Assembly: GCA_903840435.1 (NCBI GenBank)
Contig: CAIMFV010000047.1
Span: 1-64,000, forward strand
DNA from: an uncultured Caulobacterales bacterium
GTDB lineage: Bacteria; Pseudomonadota; Alphaproteobacteria; Caulobacterales; Caulobacteraceae
Reading direction: 5' to 3'
Length of the DNA: 64,000 nucleotides
The notes below the pieces were generated by a model. The model saw only the letters and a program-made list of their open reading frames with translations, was not told the DNA's origin and did no database searches. Position numbers and translations under genes: made by a program. This document shows, piece after piece, positions 27,165 to 36,234 of this stretch; the first letter of the stretch is position 1; the number at the start of each line of letters is the position of its first letter.

Positions 27165-27179
27165 GCAATGGCTGGGCCA
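27165..27179 (-). promoter_or_regulatory. Sigma-54 promoter for the fliK-flgD-flgE operon
   Basis: On the minus strand the sequence reads TGGCCC, five bases, TTGCT, one base from the sigma-54 consensus TGGCAC-N5-TTGCW with correct spacing of the invariant GG and GC. It lies ~20 bases before the possible GTG and ~55 bases before the preferred TTG start of fliK. Hook operons of Caulobacter are transcribed by sigma-54 with FlbD. Confidence 0.75.
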
Positions 27180-27254
27180 AATGGGGGCTCCCACTTAAGA
27201 ATATGAAAAATCATAATATTTTTGGATTTACGCTCTTGGCAGGCGTTAACACAG

Positions 27255-27269
27255 GGCGCAATTTGCCGG
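27255..27269. promoter_or_regulatory. Palindromic site between the divergent sigma-54 promoters
   Basis: The near-palindrome GGCGCAATTTGCCGG lies about 65-80 bp from each of the two sigma-54 promoters. It shares the GGCAA/TTGCC core with sites in the flgK leader. It is a candidate shared binding site for FlbD (ftr-type enhancer). I did not compare it with a measured FlbD matrix. Confidence 0.4.
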
Positions 27270-27334
27270 GTCGGGAGCGGTCGTCCGGGACGAAGCTGCC
27301 GAGCATGGGGGCCTCAGCAGATCGGCTGCCGGAG

Positions 27335-27349
27335 TGGCGCCTAAATTGC
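27335..27349 (+). promoter_or_regulatory. Sigma-54 promoter for flgK-flgL
   Basis: TGGCGC, five bases, TTGC on the plus strand, one mismatch in the -24 element (TGGCAC) and G after TTGC. Spacing of the -24 GG and -12 GC is correct. It lies about 140 bp before the flgK ATG, leaving a long leader that holds two repeated palindromic half sites. It is divergent from the fliK promoter. Confidence 0.65.
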
Positions 27350-27441
27350 GTTAAGGTTTTGGCCTTCGCAGGCGATGAAGCCAAAATATCCTTTTAATTC
27401 AGAATATTGGATATTTTTGCCAGGACGTTCCGCGAAGGCTT

Positions 27442-27478
27442 CCGGCAGGAATTGCCGGGATAGCCGCCGGAATTGCCG
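27442..27478. promoter_or_regulatory. Repeated GGAATTGCCG sites in the flgK leader
   Basis: The decamer GGAATTGCCG occurs at 27448-27457 and 27469-27478, exactly 21 bp apart (two helical turns). The first copy is part of a perfect inverted repeat CCGGCA-N5-TGCCGG at 27442-27458. They lie about 95-130 bp downstream of the flgK sigma-54 promoter. Caulobacter has FlbD-bound ftr elements downstream of the matching divergent promoters, so these are good candidates. Confidence 0.5.
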
Positions 27479-27489
27479 AGACCCGCATC

Positions 27490-29646
27490 ATGTCGACCGT
27501 CAATACCCTATCAGGAATAATGGATATCGCCGGGTCGGGGCTGCACACCGCGCAAACCGGCTTGCGGGTGGTCTCCGACAATATCACCAACGTCAATACG
27601 CCTGGATATAATGCGGGCAAGGTCGAGCAAACCTCCCTGCAAACCGGTGGGGTGGGCGTGGCCCAAATCACCGCCGCCGTGAACACCTATCTGCAGCAAA
27701 CCAGTTTGGGCGCCACAGCGACGGCCTCAAACTTCGGCGCCCAGTCGACACAAATCGAGCAGGCTCAAAATGCCTTTGGTAATCCCAACAGTACGAGCAG
27801 CTTTTTTTCGCAGCTGAATTCGGTTTTTACCGCCTTTACGTCTTTGGCCTCGACCCCAACGCCTGCGGGACAGTCTCAGGCGGTTTCCGCCGCAAGCCAG
27901 TTCTTTCAGTCGGCAAGCGGCGTCAGCCAATCGCTCTCAGGCCTGCAAACCTCAGCCGACCAACAGATTTCCAGTGACGTTACCAACGTCAATCAACTGT
28001 TGCAGAATATCAGCGATCTCAATTCGCAAATTTCCGCCCAGTCGATCCAAGGTTCTGACACCACGGCCCTGCAAAATCAGCAGTCGGCCGATATCACCCA
28101 ACTCAGCACCTATATGGACATCAAGGTCACCCAAGGCAGCGGCACGCTGACGGGGACGGGCGTGACGGTGCGCGCCTCCGATGGGACGCCCTTGACTGGC
28201 CAGGGCGTGAGCCCGGCTGTGTTTAGCTATTCGCAAGCCAACGGCTTGAACCAACTGACTTTTGTCCCTCCGGGCGGGGTAAGCCAACCCTATGGCTCCC
28301 TGCTGACCGGTGGCGAGTTGCAAGGGCTTTTGACGGCGCGCAACACCATCATCCCCAATATTGCGCAACAATTGGCCCAGGTGACAGCCTCAACCGCGCA
28401 AGCTTTGAACACCGCCTCCAATGGCCATAGCGCAGTTCCGGCGCCGTCGACCTTAACCGGGCAGAGCCTAGGCGTGGATGTGCCCTCTGCGGTATCGACC
28501 TTTACCGGGAAAACCAATATCGCCATCGTCAACAGCGCTGGCGTGGTTCAAACCCAAGCGGCGATTGATTTCGGCGCGGGGACCATCAGCGTCGGGTCGC
28601 CCGCGACGGTCTACAATTTCACCGCAAACGCCGCCAACAGTTCACCAACCTCCTTCGTCAGTGTGCTGAATACGGCCTTGGGCGCGTCGGGCAGCGCCAG
28701 CGTTTCGGGCTCAACGCTTTCCTTAAGCGCGTCGGCTGCTGGAAATGGGGTGGTGATCTCCGACGATCCGACGACCCCCAGTTCGTCTGGCGGCCAGAGC
28801 TTTTCGCAATATTTCGGCCTGAACAATTTTATCTCCTCAAGCCAGATCCCAGCCTACAGCACGGGCCTGACGTCAAGCTCGGCCTCGGGCTACACATCAG
28901 GCGCCATCACCTTCAACCTGATCCAACCCAATGGCGTCCAGACCGCCAAGGTCACCCTCTCCCCCACCGCAACGACCATTGGCGGTCTGGTCAATCAGCT
29001 GAACTCTGGGGTTAGCGGGTTGGGCCTCTACGGGACCTTTAGCTTAAACGGCCAAGGTGTGCTCAGCTTCACGCCAAAGGCAGGGTCCAACCTGACGCTT
29101 GGCGTCGGGTCAGATACAACCGCTTGGTCCGCCAATGGCACGACGACCGGCGTGCCGCTCACTCAGCTTTTTGGGCTTGATCCGACAGTGGCGGCGCTGC
29201 GGGCGCAGAAGTTCTCGGTCAACAGCGCCATCGTGGCCAATCCCGCCCTTATTCAAAATGCCAAGGTCAATCTTGGCGCCACGGCCGGGACCGCCGTCAT
29301 TCAGCCCGCCGACACGTCCGGTCTTGATGCGCTGTCTCAAGCCGAGCAGGCCACCAGCACCATTCCTGCTGCCGGGAGCGCGGTGGCGGCGACCACCAGC
29401 CTCAGCACCTATGCGGCTAATTTCTCAGGCTGGTTGGGTCAGGCGGCCTCTGCCGCTTCAACCCAGACGACGGCGGCCCAGGCGACTGCCACCGAAGCGT
29501 CGAACCGCCTCTCTTCAGCTGACGGGGTCAATCTCGACAATGAACTCGTGAACCTCACCACCTACCAACAGTCTTACAGCGCCTCAGCTCGCCTGATTAC
29601 GGCGGCGAACGCCATGTACGACACCCTACTCAGCATCATTCGCTAA
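27490..29646 (+). CDS. flgK: Flagellar hook-associated protein 1 FlgK
   Basis: 718 residues. The N-terminal signature (LHTAQTGLRVVSDNITNVNTPGYNAGKVEQTSLQTGGVGV) and the C-terminal DGVNLDNELVNLTTYQQSYSASARLITAANAMYDTLLSIIR identify FlgK. It forms the hook-filament junction ring. It is longer than enterobacterial FlgK (~547 residues) because of an expanded Ser/Thr/Gly-rich outer domain, a common feature in this group. The ribosome site is poor. It is followed 10 bp later by flgL and transcribed away from the hook operon, from the sigma-54 promoter at 27335. Confidence 0.95.
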   Translation: MSTVNTLSGIMDIAGSGLHTAQTGLRVVSDNITNVNTPGYNAGKVEQTSLQTGGVGVAQITAAVNTYLQQTSLGATATASNFGAQSTQIEQAQNAFGNPNSTSSFFSQLNSVFTAFTSLASTPTPAGQSQAVSAASQFFQSASGVSQSLSGLQTSADQQISSDVTNVNQLLQNISDLNSQISAQSIQGSDTTALQNQQSADITQLSTYMDIKVTQGSGTLTGTGVTVRASDGTPLTGQGVSPAVFSYSQANGLNQLTFVPPGGVSQPYGSLLTGGELQGLLTARNTIIPNIAQQLAQVTASTAQALNTASNGHSAVPAPSTLTGQSLGVDVPSAVSTFTGKTNIAIVNSAGVVQTQAAIDFGAGTISVGSPATVYNFTANAANSSPTSFVSVLNTALGASGSASVSGSTLSLSASAAGNGVVISDDPTTPSSSGGQSFSQYFGLNNFISSSQIPAYSTGLTSSSASGYTSGAITFNLIQPNGVQTAKVTLSPTATTIGGLVNQLNSGVSGLGLYGTFSLNGQGVLSFTPKAGSNLTLGVGSDTTAWSANGTTTGVPLTQLFGLDPTVAALRAQKFSVNSAIVANPALIQNAKVNLGATAGTAVIQPADTSGLDALSQAEQATSTIPAAGSAVAATTSLSTYAANFSGWLGQAASAASTQTTAAQATATEASNRLSSADGVNLDNELVNLTTYQQSYSASARLITAANAMYDTLLSIIR

Positions 29647-29656
29647 GGAGATTTGA

Positions 29657-30601
29657 ATGGACCCGATCTCCACCTTAAGCCTGCGCAGTGTCGCGACCTT
29701 GGGCATCCAGACGGCCGAGCAGACGCTCAATACCGATATCGAACAGGCCGACACGGGGCAAAAGGCGGCCGATCTCAAGGGCTATGGACAGACTGCGGCC
29801 CAGATCACCGCGACCCAAGCGGTTCAGTCGCGCATCAGCGCCTATTTGACCGCTGGGACCAACCTCTCCAGTCAGTTGACCGTGCAAGATCAGACCTTGC
29901 AACAGGTGGCGAGCGCTGGGGGAGACGCCTCAAAATTCATCAGCCAAGCCCTCGCTGCCGGGGACGGAACCAGCCTGATGACCCAATTGCAAGGCGTGTT
30001 TTCCAGCGCCGTGTCGGCCCTGAATACCCAATTCAACGGCCAGTATCTCTATGCGGGCGGTACGTCGAACACCGCGCCGGTGACAGCAAAAAATCTGGCT
30101 GACCTGACCGCCGCGCCAAGCATCGCAAGCCTGTTTACCAACGGATCGGTGCAAACCGTCAGTCGGCTGGATGACAATACCCAAGTGACGACCGGCCAAC
30201 TGGCATCGACAGTCGGCACGCCGCTGTTCACGGCCTTACAGTCCGTGGAGGCTTATAACCAAGGTCCAAACGGCCCGTTCACCGGGACCTTGACTCCGGC
30301 TCAAACCACCTTCTTGCAAGGCGTTGTCGCCACCTTCAATGCGGCTCAGAGCGGGGTCACCAACATCGCCGCGCAAAATGGCGCTGTCCAGGCACAGTTG
30401 ACCACGGTCACCGCCAGCCTGACCGATCAGCAAACCACCCTGAAGACCAGTCTGTCGAACCTTACCGATGTCGACGAAGCGCAAGCGGCCACTAATCTTC
30501 AGCAAGCCCAATCGGCCTTTCAGGCCGCTGCTCAGGTCTATTCGACGCTGAAATCGGCGTCCTTGCTCAACTATCTGTCGGCCTCATCGACAGGCGGTTA
30601 G
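29657..30601 (+). CDS. flgL: Flagellar hook-associated protein 3 FlgL
   Basis: 314 residues of the flagellin-like FlgL family, the second junction protein between hook and filament. The N-terminal part (ISTLSLRSVATLGIQTAEQTLNTDIEQADTGQKAADLKGYG) and the coiled C-terminal part (LTDVDEAQAATNLQQAQSAFQAAAQVYSTLKSASLLNYL) show the D0/D1 pattern. AAGGAG lies 6 bases before the ATG. It is cotranscribed with flgK. Its stop overlaps the stop of the convergent POT transporter gene by 4 bp. Confidence 0.92.
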   Translation: MDPISTLSLRSVATLGIQTAEQTLNTDIEQADTGQKAADLKGYGQTAAQITATQAVQSRISAYLTAGTNLSSQLTVQDQTLQQVASAGGDASKFISQALAAGDGTSLMTQLQGVFSSAVSALNTQFNGQYLYAGGTSNTAPVTAKNLADLTAAPSIASLFTNGSVQTVSRLDDNTQVTTGQLASTVGTPLFTALQSVEAYNQGPNGPFTGTLTPAQTTFLQGVVATFNAAQSGVTNIAAQNGAVQAQLTTVTASLTDQQTTLKTSLSNLTDVDEAQAATNLQQAQSAFQAAAQVYSTLKSASLLNYLSASSTGG

Positions 30602-32475
30602 GCCTTCGGCGTGGTTGCGTCTGCGCCGTGGCTCCAGCGGCGTAGAAAGGGGTTGAGCGCCAGAAAGATCAGGCCAGCGCCGACGCCGACCCAGCCAATG
30701 GTTTGGAAAACGCTTAAGCTCGTCGCCAGCGCCGCCTTGGGGTCGAGCACCTGGCCTGCCACGGTCTCAGTGCTGGTGGCCGCCGCAATCATGCCGCCAA
30801 TATATTGCGCCATGGCGTTGGACAGGAACCATACGGCCATCAGGGTCGAGATGAGCATGGAGGGCGCAAGCTTGGTAATCTGCGACAGACCTACGGGCGA
30901 GATGCACAGCTCTCCCGTTGCGTGTAGGAGATAGGCAAGGCCCAAAAACATCAAAGGCGTGCGCGCGCCGCCATCGGCAAAGCGCGCGCCATAGACCAGC
31001 ACCAAAAACCCGAGCCCAACCTGAACCAGACCTAGGCCAAACTTGACCAAGGGCGCCGGGTCGCGACCGATCCGCCCCAAAATGGCCCAGCACGCGGCGA
31101 ACAGTGGCGCAAAGAGCAAAATGAAGGCTTGGCCAAAGGATTGCGTTTGCGCGGCCGTCATACCGGTATCCACCCAGAACACATCGGGCCGGAGTTTAAC
31201 CGCCGCTTGGCCAACATTACTGGCAGCAAACAGCACCTGATGGCCAAAGAGCGAAATTTCCGTCGGTCGAGCGACCAAGTTTAGGTTCACGTTGCGTTGA
31301 GCGAACAGGTTCATCGACGAACCGGCCTGCTCGAAAAGGGTCCAGAAAATGGTTGCCCCAGCAACCAAGGTCAGGGCCAGAAAAACCCGGTCCCGCTCCT
31401 TACGATCACATTGGCGAAATACCACCACGAGCACATAGCCAACCACCGAGGCAGCGGTCAGCCCCAAAAGCGCGCCGACCAGGGCCGAATGGCGCAGGAC
31501 CAGAAACATCACCCCGGCTCCGCTCAAAGCGGCCAGATAGATCAGGTGCTCGCGGTTCAAGGGTCCGGCAATGGGTCGCTTCAACAACGCAACATCGGGT
31601 GGCTCGCCCTTTCCCTGCAACAGGGGGCGCCCCAGGGTGAAAACGATAAAGCCGAGAAACATGCCAAGGCCCGCCGCGCCAAAGCCAAACGCCCAGCCAA
31701 ACCTTTCACCCAGCCAGCCACAGAGGATGGCTGCCCAGAAGGAGCCTAGATTGATGCCATAATAATAGAGGGTAAAGCCGGGGTCTCGGCGAGGGTCGCG
31801 TTCGCTATAGAGTTGGCCCACAAGCGACGATGCCGTCGCCTTGAGAAACCCGACGCCCATGACAATCAAAGCAAGCGCTGCATAGAGGAAATTCAAATAG
31901 CGCGGATCCTGCTGCACGACGCCCAACTGAAAGGCGCCCTTTGGCAGGATGTGCGGCAGGGGCGCAGTCGCGGGCAGGTCCTTGATCTCTAATCCGCCGT
32001 CTTTTGCCGGGCCAAAGGCATAGGCGCCGTCGGCGACCTTCAGCTTGACGACACGATCAGAACCCCGACCCGTCGCGACGAAGTCATAGGTCGCATGCTG
32101 ATAGGTCAGGGTTTGAATGGCAGGCGCGCCCTCAACCGCCATGGTCAGGTGGCCAAAGACCAATAGCAAGGCCCCAAAAGCCACGGCCTTCCGCGCGCCC
32201 AGATAACGGTCTGCGACAATGCCTCCGATCAGGGTCAAGAGATAGACAAGGGTTGTATAGGCGCCGTATTGCGCCGAAGCCGCCTTATCATTGAACAGAA
32301 ATTGCTCGGTGAGATAGAAGATCAATAGGCCGCGCATACCATAATAGGAAAATCTTTCCCACATTTCTGTGAAGAATAAAATTTTCAAACCCGGAGGGTG
32401 GGATTTAAGTTGCCAGAATACGGGAATTGCGGTGATTATTGAAATTAGAATTCCTGCAAAAACAATGCTGTTCAT
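30598..32475 (-). CDS. POT/PTR family peptide MFS transporter
   Basis: 625 residues with 12 or more hydrophobic helices. The proton-coupling ExxER motif is at residues 37-41 (EMWERFSYYGMRGLLIFYL), and the second family signature region (YYYGINLGSFWAAILCGWLGERFGW) is present. A periplasmic-side insertion around residues 115-180 makes it longer than E. coli DtpA (~500), as seen in other alphaproteobacterial and Xanthomonas members. It should take up di- and tripeptides with protons across the inner membrane. It is monocistronic, with an AT-rich 237 bp upstream gap in which no clear promoter was identified. Confidence 0.9.
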   Translation of the reverse strand: MNSIVFAGILISIITAIPVFWQLKSHPPGLKILFFTEMWERFSYYGMRGLLIFYLTEQFLFNDKAASAQYGAYTTLVYLLTLIGGIVADRYLGARKAVAFGALLLVFGHLTMAVEGAPAIQTLTYQHATYDFVATGRGSDRVVKLKVADGAYAFGPAKDGGLEIKDLPATAPLPHILPKGAFQLGVVQQDPRYLNFLYAALALIVMGVGFLKATASSLVGQLYSERDPRRDPGFTLYYYGINLGSFWAAILCGWLGERFGWAFGFGAAGLGMFLGFIVFTLGRPLLQGKGEPPDVALLKRPIAGPLNREHLIYLAALSGAGVMFLVLRHSALVGALLGLTAASVVGYVLVVVFRQCDRKERDRVFLALTLVAGATIFWTLFEQAGSSMNLFAQRNVNLNLVARPTEISLFGHQVLFAASNVGQAAVKLRPDVFWVDTGMTAAQTQSFGQAFILLFAPLFAACWAILGRIGRDPAPLVKFGLGLVQVGLGFLVLVYGARFADGGARTPLMFLGLAYLLHATGELCISPVGLSQITKLAPSMLISTLMAVWFLSNAMAQYIGGMIAAATSTETVAGQVLDPKAALATSLSVFQTIGWVGVGAGLIFLALNPFLRRWSHGADATTPKA

Positions 32476-32712
32476 GCTATATATCGCTCATCGCTTTGTT
32501 GAACATTTATATATTCTTTGATCTCAAACTGAGTCTACGTAGCGTTGAGCCGATTTCTAGTGTCTCCGGCTGATCACAAATCTGCCGGTTGAAACACGAA
32601 AATTGGCGTACCACGCGCCGAAACTGCATAGCCGCCAAGTTTACCGCATGCACGCGGAAAACAAGGAAAACCTTGCGTCTTTTTGACCGCTTAGCCGGAG
32701 AAAACTTTCCCG

Positions 32713-33129
32713 CTAAGCTGCGAGGTCACGCCGGATGCGTTGGATCATGGCGTTAAGCCCATTCGACCTTTGGGTGGACAGGGCTTGATTAAGGCCCAAT
32801 CGCGCCAGAGCTTGGCGTGCGTCAAAGCCGAGCGCGGCTTCGGTCTCACGGCCATTATAGAGGCGCAAGACAATGGCGATGAGACCCCGCACCAGATGGG
32901 CGTCGCTGTCTCCCGACCAGACGCGCCGTCCGGCTGGATCATAATCGGCGGCCAACCAGACCTGGCTGGCGCAGCCATGCACCTTATTGGCCTCAACCCG
33001 CAAGGCGTCGGGCAGGGGCGCAAGCTGGCGTCCGAGATCGATCAGGTGGCGATAGCGATCTTCCCAATCGTCCAATAGGTCGAAATCCTCGGCGAGGGCT
33101 TCAAGTTCCGCCTCTATCGTTTCCGCCAT
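32713..33129 (-). CDS. sufE: SufE family Fe-S cluster assembly protein
   Basis: 138 residues. The family motif VHGCASQVW places the sulfur-accepting cysteine at Cys53, preceded by the LDDWEDRYRHLIDLG helix typical of SufE. SufE takes persulfide from the cysteine desulfurase SufS and passes it to the SufBCD scaffold in the cytosol. The rest of the suf operon is not in the window; SufE is often unlinked in alphaproteobacteria. It is divergent from the CoA transferase gene. Confidence 0.92.
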   Translation of the reverse strand: MAETIEAELEALAEDFDLLDDWEDRYRHLIDLGRQLAPLPDALRVEANKVHGCASQVWLAADYDPAGRRVWSGDSDAHLVRGLIAIVLRLYNGRETEAALGFDARQALARLGLNQALSTQRSNGLNAMIQRIRRDLAA

Positions 33130-33263
33130 GGGTATTGCGGCCTCGCGCTTGCCATTGGAGCCAATTTCGGGGGATTTAGCCCACAGTCTGCCCCGACGTC
33201 TCTGTAAAACCGCGCGCAGAGGTGACGGCAGCGGTGTAGCGCCTTTAATTGGGACCCTTTTCC

Positions 33264-34502
33264 ATGTCGACCGACCCGTTAAGTTCCAATCCCGAAACCG
33301 GTTCCAAGCCCGCAGGGCCGCTGGCCGGTTTGCGCGTGATCGAGATGGGCAGTCTGATTGCCGGTCCGTTTTGTGGCCAAATCCTCGCCGATTTCGGCGC
33401 CGAAGTAATCAAGTTGGAGGACCCGGGCAAGGGCGACCCGATGCGACAATGGGGCCGAAGCCTGCCCAAGGGCCAGTCGCCTTGGTGGCCGGTGATCGGG
33501 CGCAATAAGAAATCGGTGACGCTCGATCTTCGCCAAGCGGAAGGCCAGGATCTGGCCCGACGCTTGATACTTGCCTCCGATATTGTGGTCGAAAACTTCC
33601 GGCCGGGCGCTTTGGAGAAGTGGGGCCTCGATTTTGAAACCCTGCGCGCCAGCCATCCGGGGTTAATCATGGCGCGGGTGTCAGGCTTTGGCCAAACCGG
33701 ACCCTATAGTCCGCGTGCGGGCTATGCCCTGATTGGCGAGGCCATGGGGGGCTTGCGCCACATTACCGGCGAACCCGACCGCCCGCCCGCCCGGGCAGGG
33801 ATTTCGATTGGCGACAGCCTTTCGGGTCTACACGCTGTGCTTGGGATTTTGCTCGCCCTGCATCACCGCAACCAGACCGGCCAGGGCCAGGTGGTTGACG
33901 TGGCCATTTATGAAAGCGTGCTTTCGGTGATGGAAAATCTGGTCACCGAATATGATTTGACCGGCTATCAGCGCCAGCGCTCGGGGGCCATCTTGCCCGG
34001 CATCGCCCCGTCAAACGCCTATCCGACCGCCGAGGGTGATCTGGTGGTCATTGGCGCCAATCAAGACACGCTGTTTCAAAGGCTTTGCGAAGCCATGCAG
34101 CGCCCTGATCTGGCGACCGACCCACGCTATCAAGGCCATGCGGCGCGGGGGCGACATCAAGCTGAACTTGACGCAATCATTTCCGCCTGGACAGCAACCT
34201 TGCCAACCGAAACCCTGTTGCAACTGATGCAGGACAAGGGTGTGGCGAGCGGGCTTGTCTATAAGGCCGCCGACATGCTGGCTGACCCCCACTTCGCAGC
34301 GCGAAACGCAATCGTCGAAACTCCCCATCCTGTGTTTGGCACGGTAAAGATGCAAAACGCCTTTCCGATCTTGACCGAAACGCCGGGCGGGGTGCGCTGG
34401 CCCGGCCCAGAGCTCGGCGCCCATACAGAGGATGTCTTGCAAGCTGTGCTCGGCATTGCGGCCGATGAAGCGGCGCGCTTGCGCGGGCGCGGCGTGGTTT
34501 AG
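33264..34502 (+). CDS. CaiB/BaiF family (class III) CoA transferase
   Basis: 412 residues from the ATG at 33264; a TTG five codons earlier is possible. The family start GLRVIEMGSLIAGPFCGQILADFGAEVIKLEDP is clear, as are SVTLDLRQAEGQDLARRL, NFRPGALEKWGL and GQVVDVAIYESVL. These enzymes move CoA between organic acids through aspartyl-CoA thioester intermediates. Many members of this type handle dicarboxylic or branched acids such as succinyl/mesaconate or carnitine derivatives; the substrate is not predictable here. It stands alone between divergent sufE and a downstream exported peptidase. Confidence 0.88.
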   Translation: MSTDPLSSNPETGSKPAGPLAGLRVIEMGSLIAGPFCGQILADFGAEVIKLEDPGKGDPMRQWGRSLPKGQSPWWPVIGRNKKSVTLDLRQAEGQDLARRLILASDIVVENFRPGALEKWGLDFETLRASHPGLIMARVSGFGQTGPYSPRAGYALIGEAMGGLRHITGEPDRPPARAGISIGDSLSGLHAVLGILLALHHRNQTGQGQVVDVAIYESVLSVMENLVTEYDLTGYQRQRSGAILPGIAPSNAYPTAEGDLVVIGANQDTLFQRLCEAMQRPDLATDPRYQGHAARGRHQAELDAIISAWTATLPTETLLQLMQDKGVASGLVYKAADMLADPHFAARNAIVETPHPVFGTVKMQNAFPILTETPGGVRWPGPELGAHTEDVLQAVLGIAADEAARLRGRGVV

Positions 34503-34686
34503 TCCGGGGGAGCGGCTGAAGTTCGCCCGAGAAAAGTGGGAACCGGTTTTCCCGAAACGGCCAACGCTGCCACAGGAGGCGGGAATCTGTCGGGTTCAGT
34601 TCTAACCTGGCGGACCCTCGAGCATTGACTTATGGCCGCGCCCGGCATCACTTGCCCCCAAACATGCAGTTTTGAGGTGAGTTCCC

Positions 34687-36234
34687 ATGCAATTCAGACG
34701 ATTGGCGCAAGCCGTGGCGGTCGCCGCCATGCTTGCGACCACCACGACAGTTTATGCTGCCGACCAGGATGCGAAACCGAAGTCGGCTTCGGTTGAAGAA
34801 AAGATCGCGGCGGCGACCGCGCTTGCCCCCATCGAAGAAGCCAAGTCGGTAACTTCCCACACCGTGACTGTGGCGGGTAAGGCGCTGGCCTATAAGGCGA
34901 CCGCCGGAACCTTGACCTTGCGCGATGCGGAAGGAAAGCCAATCGCGTCCATGTTTTATGTCGCCTATACGGTCGATGGTCCCAAGCGCCCCTTGACCTT
35001 CTTCTATAATGGCGGCCCGGGATCGTCTTCGATCTGGTTGCACATGGGCAGCCTCGGCCCCATGCGGATCAAAACGCCGTCGCCCGCACCGGCGGGGGCT
35101 GCGCCCTATGACTTCGCCCCTAACCCCGAGACTTTGCTCGATACCTCGGATCTGGTTTATCTTGACGCCATTGGAACCGGCCTGTCGCGGCCGCTTGGCA
35201 AGGCAGAGGGCAAACTCTTCTATGGCGCCGATGCTGATGCAGACACCTTTGCCAAGGCGATCAGCCGATATATCGGCCTGAACAACCGGGCCAATTCCCC
35301 CAAATACCTGTTTGGCGAAAGCTATGGCACGACGCGCTCAGCGCTCCTCGCCTATCGCCTGCACCAGATGGGCTATGATCTGAACGGCGTGGTGCTGCTG
35401 TCTTCCTATCTCAATACCGGCGTCGATGATCTTGGCTTTGATCTGCCCTATGTCGGCTATTTGCCAAGCTATGCAGCGGCGGCCTGGTACCACCATGCCT
35501 TGGCCCAACGGCCTCCTGAGCTAGAACCGTTCCTCGAGGAGGTGCGCGCCTTCGCCTCCGGTCCCTATGCGCAAGCCTTGTTCAAGGGCCAAGACATCTC
35601 CCAGGCGGAATTTGACGCGGTCGCGGCCAAGCTTAGCCAATATACCGGCTTAAGCCTTGACTTCATCAAGCGCGCCAAACTTCGTGTCAGTCTTGACCGC
35701 TTCCGTCGCGAATTGCTGCGCGGGCGTGGTCAGATCATCGGACGTTTCGACGCCCGCTATCTTGGGGTGGAGGAAGATACGGCGGGCGAGGGCACCAGCT
35801 ACGACCCGTCTGACTCGGCGATTTCGTCGGCCTTTATCACAGCAGCGCGGGACTATATTCGCCGCGATCTCAACTATGTCACCGATCTCGACTATCGGCC
35901 GAGCGCCTATGGGACGATCACCGAATGGGATATGGGCCACAAGGGGCCGAACCAAGGTGAGCGCAGCGCCAATGCTGCCACCCAGCTTGATCTGGCCCAA
36001 ACCGTGCGGGAGAGCCCCTCGACGAAGATCTTGTCCTTAAACGGCTATTACGACTTGGCGACGCCGTTCTTCCAGACCGAATTCGATCTGTCGCACATGC
36101 TGCTCGATCCCAGCCTGAAACAGAATCTGCAGGTAAAATACTATCCTTCCGGGCACATGGTCTATTTGAACCCGGAAGCCTTGACCAAGCTGAAGAGCGA
36201 TCTGGTCAAGTTCTACGGCGCCACCTCAGGCTGA
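34687..36234 (+). CDS. Exported S10 family serine carboxypeptidase-like protein
   Basis: 515 residues with a Sec signal peptide (hydrophobic ~8-22, cut after VYAA). The S10 features are [11 protein letters not shown] (oxyanion region, ~106-115), GESYGTTR with nucleophile Ser212, Asp in [10 protein letters not shown] and His in PSGHMVYL. S10 enzymes remove C-terminal residues at acidic pH; bacterial forms in Caulobacterales and Xanthomonadales are mostly uncharacterised and periplasmic. The ATG at 34687 has GAGGTGAG upstream. Its end overlaps the 3' end of convergent cobT by 9 bp. The nearby POT transporter could use released peptides. Confidence 0.9.
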   Translation: MQFRRLAQAVAVAAMLATTTTVYAADQDAKPKSASVEEKIAAATALAPIEEAKSVTSHTVTVAGKALAYKATAGTLTLRDAEGKPIASMFYVAYTVDGPKRPLTFFYNGGPGSSSIWLHMGSLGPMRIKTPSPAPAGAAPYDFAPNPETLLDTSDLVYLDAIGTGLSRPLGKAEGKLFYGADADADTFAKAISRYIGLNNRANSPKYLFGESYGTTRSALLAYRLHQMGYDLNGVVLLSSYLNTGVDDLGFDLPYVGYLPSYAAAAWYHHALAQRPPELEPFLEEVRAFASGPYAQALFKGQDISQAEFDAVAAKLSQYTGLSLDFIKRAKLRVSLDRFRRELLRGRGQIIGRFDARYLGVEEDTAGEGTSYDPSDSAISSAFITAARDYIRRDLNYVTDLDYRPSAYGTITEWDMGHKGPNQGERSANAATQLDLAQTVRESPSTKILSLNGYYDLATPFFQTEFDLSHMLLDPSLKQNLQVKYYPSGHMVYLNPEALTKLKSDLVKFYGATSG

